From: Sulfuritalea sp.
GTDB taxonomy: Bacteria > Pseudomonadota > Gammaproteobacteria > Burkholderiales > Rhodocyclaceae
DNA length: 64,000 bases
Assembly: GCA_030651305.1 (NCBI GenBank)
Contig: JAUSCI010000075.1
Location: 1 to 64,000, forward strand
Direction of reading: 5' to 3'
The notes under the pieces are model-generated. The model was not told the origin of the DNA. It was given only the letters and a program-made list of their open reading frames with translations, and did not search any database. The position numbers were made by a program, and so were the translations under genes. Positions 48,596 to 58,142 of the stretch are shown here, in pieces; within the stretch, counting starts at the first letter, position 1, and each line of letters begins with the position of its first letter.

Positions 48596-48666
48596 GGCGG
48601 TCAGAAAGTCAAATCACTCTGACCCTTTGGTTCAGGCGGGCAGAAAGTGAAATTACTCTGACCCCA
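48596..48666. repeat. Two tandem REP-like units
   Basis: caGGCGGTCAGAAAGTCAAATCACTCTGACCctttggttCAGGCGGGCAGAAAGTGAAATTACTCTGACCcc. Confidence 0.6.
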
Positions 48667-48718
48667 ATGACAATTCATTTGATTCACTAGCGTGAAGCAG
48701 ACTCGTATAGTTACGCGT

Positions 48719-49993
48719 ATGAAGTTTTCAATTGATGTTCACGACACAGAAGTATCACAGTTGCTGACGAGCTTGATTCAGATAACCGGAATTGAGCCGT
48801 GGAGCCGTCGTTTTGAATGGCTTCATCGTGAATTCGCCGAAAACCCGTTTATGGAAGAGTGGCTTCGGGAACGGTGCTCTATTGAGTGGACTTTCAATGA
48901 GGTGCTTTGTAGCCAACCCTTGACCCCGCAGTCGCCATTTCGAGTCGAAAACATGGCGCAGTACGAGTTGGTGGCATTTGCAGCAGGCGTAGTACGTATA
49001 TACGAGCGTCTCAGCGCGGTTGGGAAGCACAGACTCCGCGGAATGTTGTTAGACGGAATAAAGGAGGACAAGGGACTCCTGTCAATTCAGCATGAGGTCT
49101 CGACCGCAGTCCACCTCATGTGCCGCGGATTTGATGTCGAATTCCACGACTTGGAGCAGGGCGGTGGATTTGACTTCGTAGCTCGAAAGGATAGTGTCGA
49201 GATCGAAATTGAATGCAAGATGTTTTCAGCAGACTTGGGTAGGAAAATCCATCGTCGACGTATGGCTGTACTCTTTCGAGAATTAGCCAGCACACTCGCT
49301 CAGATATATCGATCGGCGTCTACGGGCCTGATCGTACGAATAATAATTCCGGATCGTTTGACGCCTTCTCCTGAGCAACATCAGGAAATAGATCAGGCGC
49401 TTCGGTTTGGCATACTTGGTGGTAAAGCAGTTACGCGGACAGAGTCCATTGAAGTTCAGGTGTCGAACTTCTCAATCGAGAGCAGTTCTTTCAGTAAGAG
49501 TCCCCAACAGCTTTCTCAGAGAGAGATACAAGACTTCGTTTCCGGGTACACCGGTCGCTCGAACTCAAACCTAATGATCCAATTTTCTCCGGGTCAGCGC
49601 GCTGTCGTTCTGTCTCTCGAAAGCCGAAAATCAGACGAAGTACTCAACGGAATGCACCGTCAGTTGCGGGAGGCAGCAAAGGGGCAGTTCACCAAGACTC
49701 GTCCGGCAATTCTCGCTGTTCAACTTCACGACCTTACAGTAGAACAATTCGCCGATCTCGCGCAATCGGACAGCCCATGGAGAGGAAATGCCACAGGGTT
49801 ACAGTTGATGACCTCTGATTTTCTACAAAGCCCTTCGAGAGCGCACATCCACAGCGTAGCCTACCGCTCGCATGGTTTGCTCACTGACAATCAAGCTGAA
49901 GGTCAGAAGCGAGTAGAAGGACTTTCTTATCAGATCGGGAATGGCTATCACCCGCTGTACAAAGACCCAAAGTATTCGGTTTTCGGCATCTAG
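48719..49993 (+). CDS. Putative PD-(D/E)XK nuclease-fold protein
   Basis: GGGFDFVARKDSVEIEIECKMFS matches a D-x(n)-ExEcK catalytic pattern; otherwise unfamiliar; start could be 48692. Confidence 0.65.
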   Translation: MKFSIDVHDTEVSQLLTSLIQITGIEPWSRRFEWLHREFAENPFMEEWLRERCSIEWTFNEVLCSQPLTPQSPFRVENMAQYELVAFAAGVVRIYERLSAVGKHRLRGMLLDGIKEDKGLLSIQHEVSTAVHLMCRGFDVEFHDLEQGGGFDFVARKDSVEIEIECKMFSADLGRKIHRRRMAVLFRELASTLAQIYRSASTGLIVRIIIPDRLTPSPEQHQEIDQALRFGILGGKAVTRTESIEVQVSNFSIESSSFSKSPQQLSQREIQDFVSGYTGRSNSNLMIQFSPGQRAVVLSLESRKSDEVLNGMHRQLREAAKGQFTKTRPAILAVQLHDLTVEQFADLAQSDSPWRGNATGLQLMTSDFLQSPSRAHIHSVAYRSHGLLTDNQAEGQKRVEGLSYQIGNGYHPLYKDPKYSVFGI

Positions 49994-50040
49994 GTTGTAC
50001 CGATTCGTCGACGGTTCTGGATCAAGCGTCGAATGACGGA

Positions 50041-50424
50041 CTAACCTAAATTCGCCACCCCACTAACCACATGCCCTGTCGGCACCAGCCTTGACGCCGG
50101 CTCGCAGTGCCGGGTCTGGTCGTCGAAGAAGAAGTCGGGTTCGAATTCGCGCAGGAAGTGACTTTTCTGCAGACCGCCGAGAAACATGGCTTCGTCGACC
50201 TCGACCTTCCATTCCATCAGGGTGCGGATCGCGCGTTCATGCGCGGGGGCGCTGCGCGCGGTGACCAGCGCGGTGCGGACTTTCATTTTGCATCCGGCGC
50301 TGTCGGCGCGCAGGCGGTGCAGGGCGTCGAGCAGGGGCAGGAAGGGGCCGGGAGGCAGCGGCTTGAGTGCCTGGCGTTCCTCGTGGTCCTGGAAGGCGGC
50401 GAGGCCCTGTTCCTGAAGAATCAA
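50041..50424 (-). pseudogene. 3'-fragment duplicate of the 5'-nucleotidase gene
   Basis: EQGLAAFQDHEERQALKPLPPGPFLPLLDALHRLRA ... near-identical to the C-terminus encoded at 51059-51961. Confidence 0.9.
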
Positions 50425-50445
50425 ATGGGCCAGGCTCGACTTTAT

Positions 50446-50661
50446 TCAGGCTGCTTCGAGATGAACGAGTGGCATGTGGTTAATTGCCAACTGGTGGATA
50501 TCGGCACGTTGCGAGGCATGCTGCACGTCGATCCCAACCAGGGCTCCTGCCGCGTCGTAGTCCAGTACCACTCCATCCACGACCTCGTCGGAGTCCACCG
50601 AAGGCCGCTCGGCCAGGTGGATATAGAGTGAATCGGTCGCCGCGTCGTAGTTGAGTTTCAT
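50446..50661 (-). CDS. DUF2283-like protein
   Basis: MKLNYDAATDSLYIHLAERPSVDSDEVVDGVVLDYDAAGALVGIDVQHAS. Confidence 0.9.
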   Translation of the reverse strand: MKLNYDAATDSLYIHLAERPSVDSDEVVDGVVLDYDAAGALVGIDVQHASQRADIHQLAINHMPLVHLEAA

Positions 50662-50894
50662 GGCTTGAATCTCCTGTCGGGGAATGCATTGTGCAGCGTG
50701 ACACCATCCGGCAGCGTTACGACACGTAGATGGCGTCCGAGTTCCTCAATCCAGATCCAGTATCGCACGCGCCCGTCCTCGGGCTGGACTTCGCGTCGTA
50801 CCGGATTCCGTAGCGCCTCGATACACCATTCCAAACGAATGTAGGGTCGCTTTTCTATCACATCGTTGCGGAAGTAGTCGGTCATCGGCTGCAT
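50658..50894 (-). CDS. DUF4258-like partner of the DUF2283 protein
   Basis: Overlaps DUF2283 gene start; WIWIEELGRHLRVVTLPDGVTLHNAFPDRRF. Confidence 0.65.
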   Translation of the reverse strand: MQPMTDYFRNDVIEKRPYIRLEWCIEALRNPVRREVQPEDGRVRYWIWIEELGRHLRVVTLPDGVTLHNAFPDRRFKP

Positions 50895-51058
50895 GCAAGC
50901 ATGTTGCCGGCCATCCCGTGCCACGTCAAGCCAAACGCCGCGACAGCCAAACGCCGTGCCACCAGCGTCGACTCCCGCGACTCGCGCTTTTAGCCGGTAG
51001 GACTCACCATTAGTGACATAAGGTTGGCTTGAGATAGACCGGCTGATCCGTTTGGATG

Positions 51059-51961
51059 CTAAGCAGAATTCGCCACCCCGCTAACCACATGCCCCGTCGG
51101 CACCAGCCTCGACGCCGGCTCGCAATGCCTGGTCTGGTCGTCGAAGAAGAAGTCGGGTTCGAATTCACTGAGGAAGCGTGATTTCTCCAGGCCGCCGAGG
51201 AACATCGCCTCGTCGACTTCCACCTTCCATTCCATCAGGGTGCGGATCGCGCGTTCGTGTGCGGGGGCGCTGCGCGCGGTGACCAGCGCGGTGCGGACTT
51301 TCATTGTTCCGCCGGCGCTGGCGGCGCGCAGGCGGTGCAGGGCTTCGAGCAGGGGCAGGAAGGGGCCGGGCGGCAGCGGCTTGAGTGCCTGGCGCTCTTC
51401 GTGGTCCTGAAAGGCGGCGAGGCCCTGTTCCTGGAACACGCGCTCGGCCTCGTCGGAAAACAGCACGGCGTCGCCGTCGAAGGCGATGCGCACTTCCAGC
51501 GGGTGCTTTTCGGCCTCGGTCAGCGATGCTGCATACACTCGTGCGGCGGGGAAGCCGGCGTTGAGCGCTTCGCGCACGTCGACTTCGTTGGCGGACAGGA
51601 ACAGGTTGGCGCCCAGCGGCTTGAGGTAGTGGTAGGGCGGCCGGCCGCGCGTGAAGACGCCGCGTTCGAGTTCGAGGCCGGCGGCACTGGCGGACTTGAA
51701 TATGCGCAAGCCCGAGACCGGGTCGTTGCGCGAGAGGATCACTACGGCCACGCGCTGGCGTTCGGGCGTGTTGAAGGCCAGCAGCTTCTGCACCAGCGGG
51801 AAGGCGACGCCGGGCCGCGCCGGCTGGTCCATGCGTTCGAGTTGCAGGCGCATGTAGGTGGAATCGTCCTGATCTTCGAAGACGCGGTTTTCCTCCTCGA
51901 AATCGAACAGCGCGCGCGACGAGAGCGCGACGACGAGCTGGCCTTCGAGACTGGCGGGCAT
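51059..51961 (-). CDS. 5'-nucleotidase (cytosolic cN-I like)
   Basis: LVVALSSRALFDFEEENRVFEDQD ... FLSANEVDVREALNAGFPAARVY ... FDGDAVLFSDEAERVFQEQGLAAFQDHE. Confidence 0.9.
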   Translation of the reverse strand: MPASLEGQLVVALSSRALFDFEEENRVFEDQDDSTYMRLQLERMDQPARPGVAFPLVQKLLAFNTPERQRVAVVILSRNDPVSGLRIFKSASAAGLELERGVFTRGRPPYHYLKPLGANLFLSANEVDVREALNAGFPAARVYAASLTEAEKHPLEVRIAFDGDAVLFSDEAERVFQEQGLAAFQDHEERQALKPLPPGPFLPLLEALHRLRAASAGGTMKVRTALVTARSAPAHERAIRTLMEWKVEVDEAMFLGGLEKSRFLSEFEPDFFFDDQTRHCEPASRLVPTGHVVSGVANSA

Positions 51962-52188
51962 CAGGGTCTTCCTTGGGCGTTGCGGTCGCCGTGCCGCCAG
52001 CGCGGACTTTTGTGGGTAAGCATGATTGGAAACCGATGCCGGCAAGTATACAGCTAAACACCGCGAATCCTGTGATGACCATGATGTAATTATGGGTTTG
52101 ACATTTCCGATCAGCGATCTATGCTGACGAAGCCTGCCGCGTCCGCAGCGGTTGGAGTTCGTTAATAAAACCAGTCAAGGAGACTATG

Positions 52189-52428
52189 ATGAAAAGGTTT
52201 ATGACGCTGATTGCCATGTTGGCATTTTCGGGTGCTGCGCTGGCCTTTCACTGCCCGGCCGACATGAAGAAAATCGATGCCGCGCTCGACAAGAAGCCGA
52301 CGCTTTCCGCCGACCAGATGGCCGAAGTGAAGAAGCTGCGTGCCGATGGCGAAGCCTTTCACAAAGCTGGCAAGCATCAGGAGTCGGTGGATACGCTCGC
52401 CAAGGCGATGAAGATCCTCGGCGTTTGA
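52189..52428 (+). CDS. Small exported hypothetical protein
   Basis: Signal peptide MKRFMTLIAMLAFSGAALAFHCPADMKKIDAAL. Confidence 0.7.
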   Translation: MKRFMTLIAMLAFSGAALAFHCPADMKKIDAALDKKPTLSADQMAEVKKLRADGEAFHKAGKHQESVDTLAKAMKILGV

Positions 52429-52560
52429 GCCGTTGAGCAGGGCGCCGCGTTCCGTGTGGTCCTGGAAAGCGGCGAGGCCCTCATTGCGGTACCCGCGCCG
52501 GGCGTTGGCGGCAAGCGCCGCTTCGGTGGAGATGACCATGCGCCGGCCCAAGACGCTCTC

Positions 52561-53388
52561 GTGACCGGCCGCGACTTCGCCCTGTTCGCGGTGGCCGCGC
52601 TGCTCGCGTCGTGTTCCGCCACGATGCCCGATTTGCCCCCGGCGCCGTCACCGGTCGTGGTCGCGCAACTGGCGCCGGGCGGCAAGCTGCGCGCCGCCAT
52701 CAACTTCGGCAACCCACTGCTGGCGACGCGCGATGCAAGCACGGGCGAGCCGCGCGGCGTCTCGGTCGATCTGGCGCGCGAGCTGGCGCGGCGGCTGGGC
52801 GTGCGCGTCGAGCCGGTGATCTACACGGCGGCGGGCAAGGTGGTCGAGGGCATCAAGGCCGGCGCCTGGGATGTCGGCTTCTTTGCCATCGATCCGGTGC
52901 GCGCGGCGGATACCGATTTCAGCGCGGCCTATCTGGTGATCGAGGGCGCCTACGTGGTGCCGCAGGATTCGACCATCCACCGCAACGAGGACGTCGACCG
53001 CGCGGGCGTGCGCGTGGTGGTCGGGCGCGGCAGCGCCTATGACCTTTATCTCAGCCGCGAATTGAAGCAGGCGAAGCTGCTGCGCGCAACGACATCGCAG
53101 GCGGTCACCGACATGATGGTGGCGGAGAAGGTCGAGGTGGCGGCGGGGGTCAAGCAGCAGATGCAGGCCGACGCCCGGCGCGTGCCCGGCTTGCGCCTGC
53201 TCGACGGGCGCTTCATGGAAATCAACCAGGCGATGGCGGTGCCGAAGGGCCGCGCGGCGGGTGCGGCCTACGTGGCGAAATTCGTCGAGGAGATGAAGGC
53301 CTCGGGCTTCATTGCCGATGCGCTCAAGCGCCACGGCATCGAGGGCGCCATGGCGGCAAACCCGGTAGCGGGGCTAGCGCGCCAATGA
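52561..53388 (+). CDS. Amino-acid-type ABC transporter substrate-binding protein
   Basis: GTG start; lipobox-like LLASCS; GKLRAAINFGNPLLATRDASTGEPRGVSVDLARELARRLGV. Confidence 0.85.
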   Translation: MTGRDFALFAVAALLASCSATMPDLPPAPSPVVVAQLAPGGKLRAAINFGNPLLATRDASTGEPRGVSVDLARELARRLGVRVEPVIYTAAGKVVEGIKAGAWDVGFFAIDPVRAADTDFSAAYLVIEGAYVVPQDSTIHRNEDVDRAGVRVVVGRGSAYDLYLSRELKQAKLLRATTSQAVTDMMVAEKVEVAAGVKQQMQADARRVPGLRLLDGRFMEINQAMAVPKGRAAGAAYVAKFVEEMKASGFIADALKRHGIEGAMAANPVAGLARQ

Positions 53389-53441
53389 AACGGGGCGACG
53401 CCTTGCCCGCGTTGCCCCAAGAAGGTTTATGCGGCCCTGGC

Positions 53442-54416
53442 TCAGCAGCCGGCGACGCACTTGCCGCCGCCGTCGAACTCCATGGTCTTGTCGCTCAGCG
53501 GCAGATGCACGGGCACCTTGACGGCCTTGATGAAGCTGTCAGTCTTGCTCCCCGGCAGCACCTTGCCGCCCTTGGTCGCGACTTCATTGACGTGCGAGGG
53601 GATCACCGAGGCGGGCCTGACCAGGTCGTTGATGACGTAGGCTGCTTCGTTCGGGCCGGTGGTGAAGGTGTCGCCGATGTTCATGACGGCCAGTTTTGCG
53701 GCGTAATGGCCGCGCACGACCTTTTCCTGCTCGCCGGTGATGCCGGTGTCGCCGGAGAGATAGGCCACCAGGCCGTTGCTGAACTTCAGCACGTAGCCGG
53801 TTGCCTCGCCGACATAACCGGCGATGCCGGCGTCCTTCATGTGCTTGCCCAGCTCGCCGCCGATGTAGTCGGGATCGAGGCCGTTGCTGTGAATCGCCTG
53901 CACCGTGGCGATCGTCACGCCGCCGATTTTCACGCTGGCGCCAAAGCGGGCGAGGATGGAGTTCTTCGGGTCGCCGCCGGCGGCCTTGAGCTTGTTGGCG
54001 AAGAAGGGCGGCATCTCGCTGCCGGTGACGATCCTGGCATTCTTGGCCACAGCGATATTGACGGCGCTCGAATTCGGCAGGGCCGAGACCGAGGTGTCGG
54101 GCTTGTCGCAGCTGCCTGCGTTGGGCGCCTTGTTGTGGGCGTTGCCGACGTGGTCGCCATGCATGTGGCTGATGAGGATGATGTCGATCTTGCCCAGGCG
54201 CGGATCGTCCGCGCCGGCCACGGTGCGGCCCGGATCGTAGAGGATGCGCGTGCCGCTCGGGTCCTCGAAGATCATGGCGCGGTCGAGCGGGCAGAGTTCG
54301 CCCTCCTGGCCGCCGAGCGGCGTGACTTTCACGGTGGTCGCCGCCAAAGCCGGCTGCGCCATCAGCGCGGCAATGTAGCCGACGGCGAGCGTTCGAAGCA
54401 ATGAACTGATTTTCAT
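53442..54416 (-). CDS. Exported MBL-fold metallohydrolase
   Basis: IDIILISHMHGDHVGNAHNK. Confidence 0.92.
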   Translation of the reverse strand: MKISSLLRTLAVGYIAALMAQPALAATTVKVTPLGGQEGELCPLDRAMIFEDPSGTRILYDPGRTVAGADDPRLGKIDIILISHMHGDHVGNAHNKAPNAGSCDKPDTSVSALPNSSAVNIAVAKNARIVTGSEMPPFFANKLKAAGGDPKNSILARFGASVKIGGVTIATVQAIHSNGLDPDYIGGELGKHMKDAGIAGYVGEATGYVLKFSNGLVAYLSGDTGITGEQEKVVRGHYAAKLAVMNIGDTFTTGPNEAAYVINDLVRPASVIPSHVNEVATKGGKVLPGSKTDSFIKAVKVPVHLPLSDKTMEFDGGGKCVAGC

Positions 54417-54559
54417 GGGGCTCTCCTGTTGGGCATTTATTGTGATTTGGGACCTGCGCCAAAACACTACCATAGTTTAGGTTTGAACGAATGCACGTTC
54501 GGGGAGATTTGCCATGCAATGCGCATGGGCATGCCGGCCATCGACGGCCGGCTGCTTCT

Positions 54560-55597
54560 TCAAGCTGCCGAAGGCGATCCGGAGGATCGGGATTTCCTTG
54601 GCCTGGCGGTCTTCGGCGCGGCGGCATAGAGCTGCGTCATGCGCGCGGCCTCGTCGGCGACGCGCTGCCTCAGGTTGGCCGGGGCCAGCACCTCGACGTC
54701 GGCGCCGAACTTGAGGATGTCCATGATCAGTTCGCGATGGTCGGCGTAGGGGAAGTCGAGCAGCCACGAGCCGTCGGCATCGAAGCGGCCCTTCTGCTTC
54801 GGATGCCAGGTTTCCTGCGCCACCCAGCGCGCGCGTTCGGCCGTGAAGCGGAGCTTGGCGCGCTGCAGGGATCGTCCGGAGAAGATGCCGTAGCCGGGAC
54901 CGAGCGCTTCGTCCATGGTGCGCCGGGAAACCTCGCGGGCTTTTCGTTCGACGACGTTTGCCTGCCGGATCGAGTCGAGGGCAAAGTTGCGCAGGCTTCC
55001 GCGCAAGTGGCACCAGGCGTCCAGGTACCAGTTCTCGCGGTAATAGACCAGGCGTTGCGGCGACACTTCGCGCTCGGTGGTTTCGCCGCTGCCGCGGGCG
55101 AAGTAGGTGATGGCCAGGCGCTTGCGGCGCAGCAGCGCGGCGCCGACTTTCTCGAAATGCGCCAGCTTGAGGTCGCGCTTGCCGAGGCCGACGATCAGCA
55201 CGCGGCGGCGGATTTCCTCGGCGGTGTTTTCGGCGCTGCCGAGCAGGTTGTTGAGGCGGGCGATCAGCGGCTGGATGTGCGGCGTCAGTATGCCGCCGGG
55301 ATCGAGGTCAACCAGCAGATGCTGCATGGTCAAGAGCGCATGCACTTCGCCGGAGTTGAACCACAGGCCGGGCAATTCGTACTGCGCGCCGCCGTCGGGA
55401 TGCGGGGTGTCGAAGCGATAACCGCCGGCATCGCGATCCCAGACGATCGGCGCGTTGAGGCGGTTGCGCATGTATTCGAGATCGCGCTTGAGCGTCGCGC
55501 GCGAGATTTCGAGCGCCGCCATGAGGTCGACGAACGACACCAGGCGCCGCTCGTGAATCATCTGGTCTATCTTGTAGAAACGCTCAGTGCGATCCAT
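54560..55597 (-). CDS. WYL-domain transcriptional regulator
   Basis: HTH N-terminus RFYKIDQMIHERRLVSFVDLMAALEISRATLKRDLEYMRNR; YYRENWYLDAWCHLRGSLRNFALDSIRQ. Confidence 0.93.
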   Translation of the reverse strand: MDRTERFYKIDQMIHERRLVSFVDLMAALEISRATLKRDLEYMRNRLNAPIVWDRDAGGYRFDTPHPDGGAQYELPGLWFNSGEVHALLTMQHLLVDLDPGGILTPHIQPLIARLNNLLGSAENTAEEIRRRVLIVGLGKRDLKLAHFEKVGAALLRRKRLAITYFARGSGETTEREVSPQRLVYYRENWYLDAWCHLRGSLRNFALDSIRQANVVERKAREVSRRTMDEALGPGYGIFSGRSLQRAKLRFTAERARWVAQETWHPKQKGRFDADGSWLLDFPYADHRELIMDILKFGADVEVLAPANLRQRVADEAARMTQLYAAAPKTARPRKSRSSGSPSAA

Positions 55598-56474
55598 GGC
55601 GGGATTCCGAGGTGAATTGGCGGAAGTGTTCGAGGCGGCGCGGGTGGATGACGCCGCTGGCCACGGCAGCCTTGATCGCGCAGTCCGGCTCGGCCATGTG
55701 CTGGCAGTCGCGGAAGCGGCATTGACCGAGGAAGGGACGGAACTCGACGAAGCCGAATTCGATTTCCTGCGGCGTCAGGTGCTTGAGGCCGAACTCCTGC
55801 AGGCCGGGACTGTCGATCAGCGTCCCGCCGTTCGGAAGTTTGTAGAGGCGGGCGTAGGTGGTGGTGTGCTTGCCGCTGTCGAGCGCGGTCGACAGTTCGC
55901 GCGTCGGCGCGGCGGCGCCGGGCACCAGGGCGTTGATCAGGGTCGATTTGCCCATGCCGGATTGGCCGACCATGACCGAGCTTTCGCCGGCCAGCAGCGG
56001 CAGCAGCGGAGACGGATCGAATTTCGCCGAGAGTTCGACGACGCGGCAGCCGAGCGCGATGAAAGGTGCCAGCAGCTTTCTCGCATTTGACAAAACTGAG
56101 GGAAGTGCGGCGGCGAGGTCGCACTTGTTGAGGACAATGACCGGTTGCAGGCCTTCATGCTCGGCGGCGACCAGCGCGCGACTGAGCAGCATGTCGGAAA
56201 ACGATGGATCGGTGGCGACCACCAGCAGCAATTGCGTGGCATTGGCGGCGATTAGTTTTTGCCGGTAGGCGTCGCTGCGATAGAGCAGGCTGCGCCGTAC
56301 TGCGTGGCCGGTGATTTGGCCGTCGGGGGTAAGGTCGACTTCGTCGCCGACGGCGAAGGGGCTTTTCTTGCCGAGCGGATAGCCGGTAGCAAGGCTGCCG
56401 CCGACGAACTCGATTTCGTAATGCCGGCCGAAGGCGGCAACGATGGTGCCGCGTTTGAGCAAAGTGCTGGTCAA
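55584..56474 (-). CDS. rsgA: Ribosome small-subunit GTPase RsgA
   Basis: GQSGMGKSTLINALVPGA; LIDSPGLQEFGL; circularly permuted G motifs; C-terminal zinc-binding region. Confidence 0.95.
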   Translation of the reverse strand: MTSTLLKRGTIVAAFGRHYEIEFVGGSLATGYPLGKKSPFAVGDEVDLTPDGQITGHAVRRSLLYRSDAYRQKLIAANATQLLLVVATDPSFSDMLLSRALVAAEHEGLQPVIVLNKCDLAAALPSVLSNARKLLAPFIALGCRVVELSAKFDPSPLLPLLAGESSVMVGQSGMGKSTLINALVPGAAAPTRELSTALDSGKHTTTYARLYKLPNGGTLIDSPGLQEFGLKHLTPQEIEFGFVEFRPFLGQCRFRDCQHMAEPDCAIKAAVASGVIHPRRLEHFRQFTSESRHGSH

Positions 56475-56480
56475 CGAAAA

Positions 56481-56819
56481 CTACAGCGCGAGCAAGGCAT
56501 CGATCTTGGCCGCGCAGATGAAGTCGTTTTCGGAGAGGCCGCCGATGGCATGCGTGGTGTAGCTGACGGTGCACCGGCCCCAACTGACGGCGAGGTCGGG
56601 GTGATGGTCCTCGCGGTGCGAGATCCAGGCCGTGGCATTCACGAAGGCCATGGTCTCGTGGTAGTTCTTGAAACTGTAGGTCTTGCTGATGATGTTGCCT
56701 TCGCGCTGCCAGCCGTCCAGCGTGGCGAGCATCTTGGCGGCTTCATCGTCGCTGAGTGGCGGCACGCCGCCTTCGCAGGGCTTGCATTTGCCCTTGGATA
56801 GATCGCAAACCAATGTCAT
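56481..56819 (-). CDS. 4a-hydroxytetrahydrobiopterin dehydratase
   Basis: KTYSFKNYHETMAFVNATAWISHREDHHPDLAVSWGRCTVSYTTHAIGGLSENDF. Confidence 0.95.
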   Translation of the reverse strand: MTLVCDLSKGKCKPCEGGVPPLSDDEAAKMLATLDGWQREGNIISKTYSFKNYHETMAFVNATAWISHREDHHPDLAVSWGRCTVSYTTHAIGGLSENDFICAAKIDALLAL

Positions 56820-56829
56820 GGCATTTCCT

Positions 56830-58086
56830 TTACGAGGCATTCAGCCGTGCGATGCGCTGGCTGGCAGGTGGATGGGAATCATGGAACAGGGAGTGTAGCG
56901 GGTCCGGGGTCAGGGTTGCCGCGTTCTCGCGATAGAGCTTGACCAGGGCGGTAATCAGGTCTGTCGCCGCTGTCTGTTTTGCGGCATAGGCATCCGCTTC
57001 GTATTCGTGGCGGCGCGAAAGGGCGGAGGTGAGAGGCGCCAGCGGAAAGAGGAATACCGGCAGCACCATCGAAAACAGCAGCAGGCCCATCGCCGTGCCC
57101 GACGCCGTTTCGCCAGCGCCGACTCCCAGTCCGGCGAAGAACCACGGCTGATCGATCAATTGTCCGAGCAGCCAGAGAAAGGCCAGGCTCAAGACGCTGC
57201 TGAGGGCGATGCGCTTGACGATGTGGCGGTGGTGGAAATGGCCGAGTTCATGCGCCAGCACGGCTTCGATTTCCTCGGGCGCCAGCTTGTCCAGCAGGGT
57301 GTCGAAGAACACGATGCGCTTGGCGCGGCCGAAGCCGGTGAAATAGGCATTGCCATGCGCCGAGCGCTTCGAGCCGTCCATGACGAACAGACCGGAGGAG
57401 GCGAAACCGCAGCGCTTGAGCAGGGCTTCGATGCGGGCTTTTAGCGAGGCATCTTCCAATGGCGTGAATTTGTTGAACAGCGGCGCGATCACCGTCGGGT
57501 AGAGGAACAGCACCAGCAGGTTGAAGCCGAGCCAGAGCAGCCAGACATACAGCCACCAGGACTTGCCCATGACGTCCATCAGCCACAGCACGGCGAGCAG
57601 CAGCGGCCCGCCGATCAGCACGGCGAGCGCGATGCCCTTGGCCAGATCGGCAAGCCACAGCGGCCAGGTCAGCTTGTTGAAGCCGAAGCGCGCCTCGATG
57701 CGGAAGGTGCGGTAGAGGCTGGCGGGCAGGCCGATGATGAAGCCGATCAGGCCGACACTGGCGAACAGGGCGAGGCCGTGCACATAGCCACGGCCCAGCC
57801 AGGCGTCCAGCCCTTGGTCGATCAGGCTGAGCGCGCCGCCCAGCGTCAAGGCCAACAGGACCACGGTGTCGACCACGATTTCGATCAGGCCGATGCGCAC
57901 TTTGGCCACCGTGTAGTCGGCGGCCTTGCGATGATCGTCCAGTTCGATGCGACCGGCAAAGCCGGCCGGCACCCAATCGCGATGGAGGACAACATGGCGC
58001 AGATGCCGGAGGTCGAGCCACAGGCGCAGGGCCGTGGATGCGGCCAGAGTGACGAGAAAGATCAGTGTGAAGTGATATGCGGTCAT
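56830..58086 (-). CDS. M48 family metallopeptidase (STE24-like)
   Basis: [16 protein letters not shown] HExxH motif; N-terminal CAAX-protease-like TM domain. Confidence 0.95.
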   Translation of the reverse strand: MTAYHFTLIFLVTLAASTALRLWLDLRHLRHVVLHRDWVPAGFAGRIELDDHRKAADYTVAKVRIGLIEIVVDTVVLLALTLGGALSLIDQGLDAWLGRGYVHGLALFASVGLIGFIIGLPASLYRTFRIEARFGFNKLTWPLWLADLAKGIALAVLIGGPLLLAVLWLMDVMGKSWWLYVWLLWLGFNLLVLFLYPTVIAPLFNKFTPLEDASLKARIEALLKRCGFASSGLFVMDGSKRSAHGNAYFTGFGRAKRIVFFDTLLDKLAPEEIEAVLAHELGHFHHRHIVKRIALSSVLSLAFLWLLGQLIDQPWFFAGLGVGAGETASGTAMGLLLFSMVLPVFLFPLAPLTSALSRRHEYEADAYAAKQTAATDLITALVKLYRENAATLTPDPLHSLFHDSHPPASQRIARLNAS

Positions 58087-58142
58087 GGGCAGGGGTCTGC
58101 TGTGCGAAAATGCGACGACACAGGAATGGGCAATCAAAAATT

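Noticed and set aside
55139-55160. gcggcgccgactttctcg as another dispersed-motif copy
   Set aside because: Only the right part matches; lacks CCA of the core and the upstream GCCGT, so not counted (likewise 10334 and 63661).
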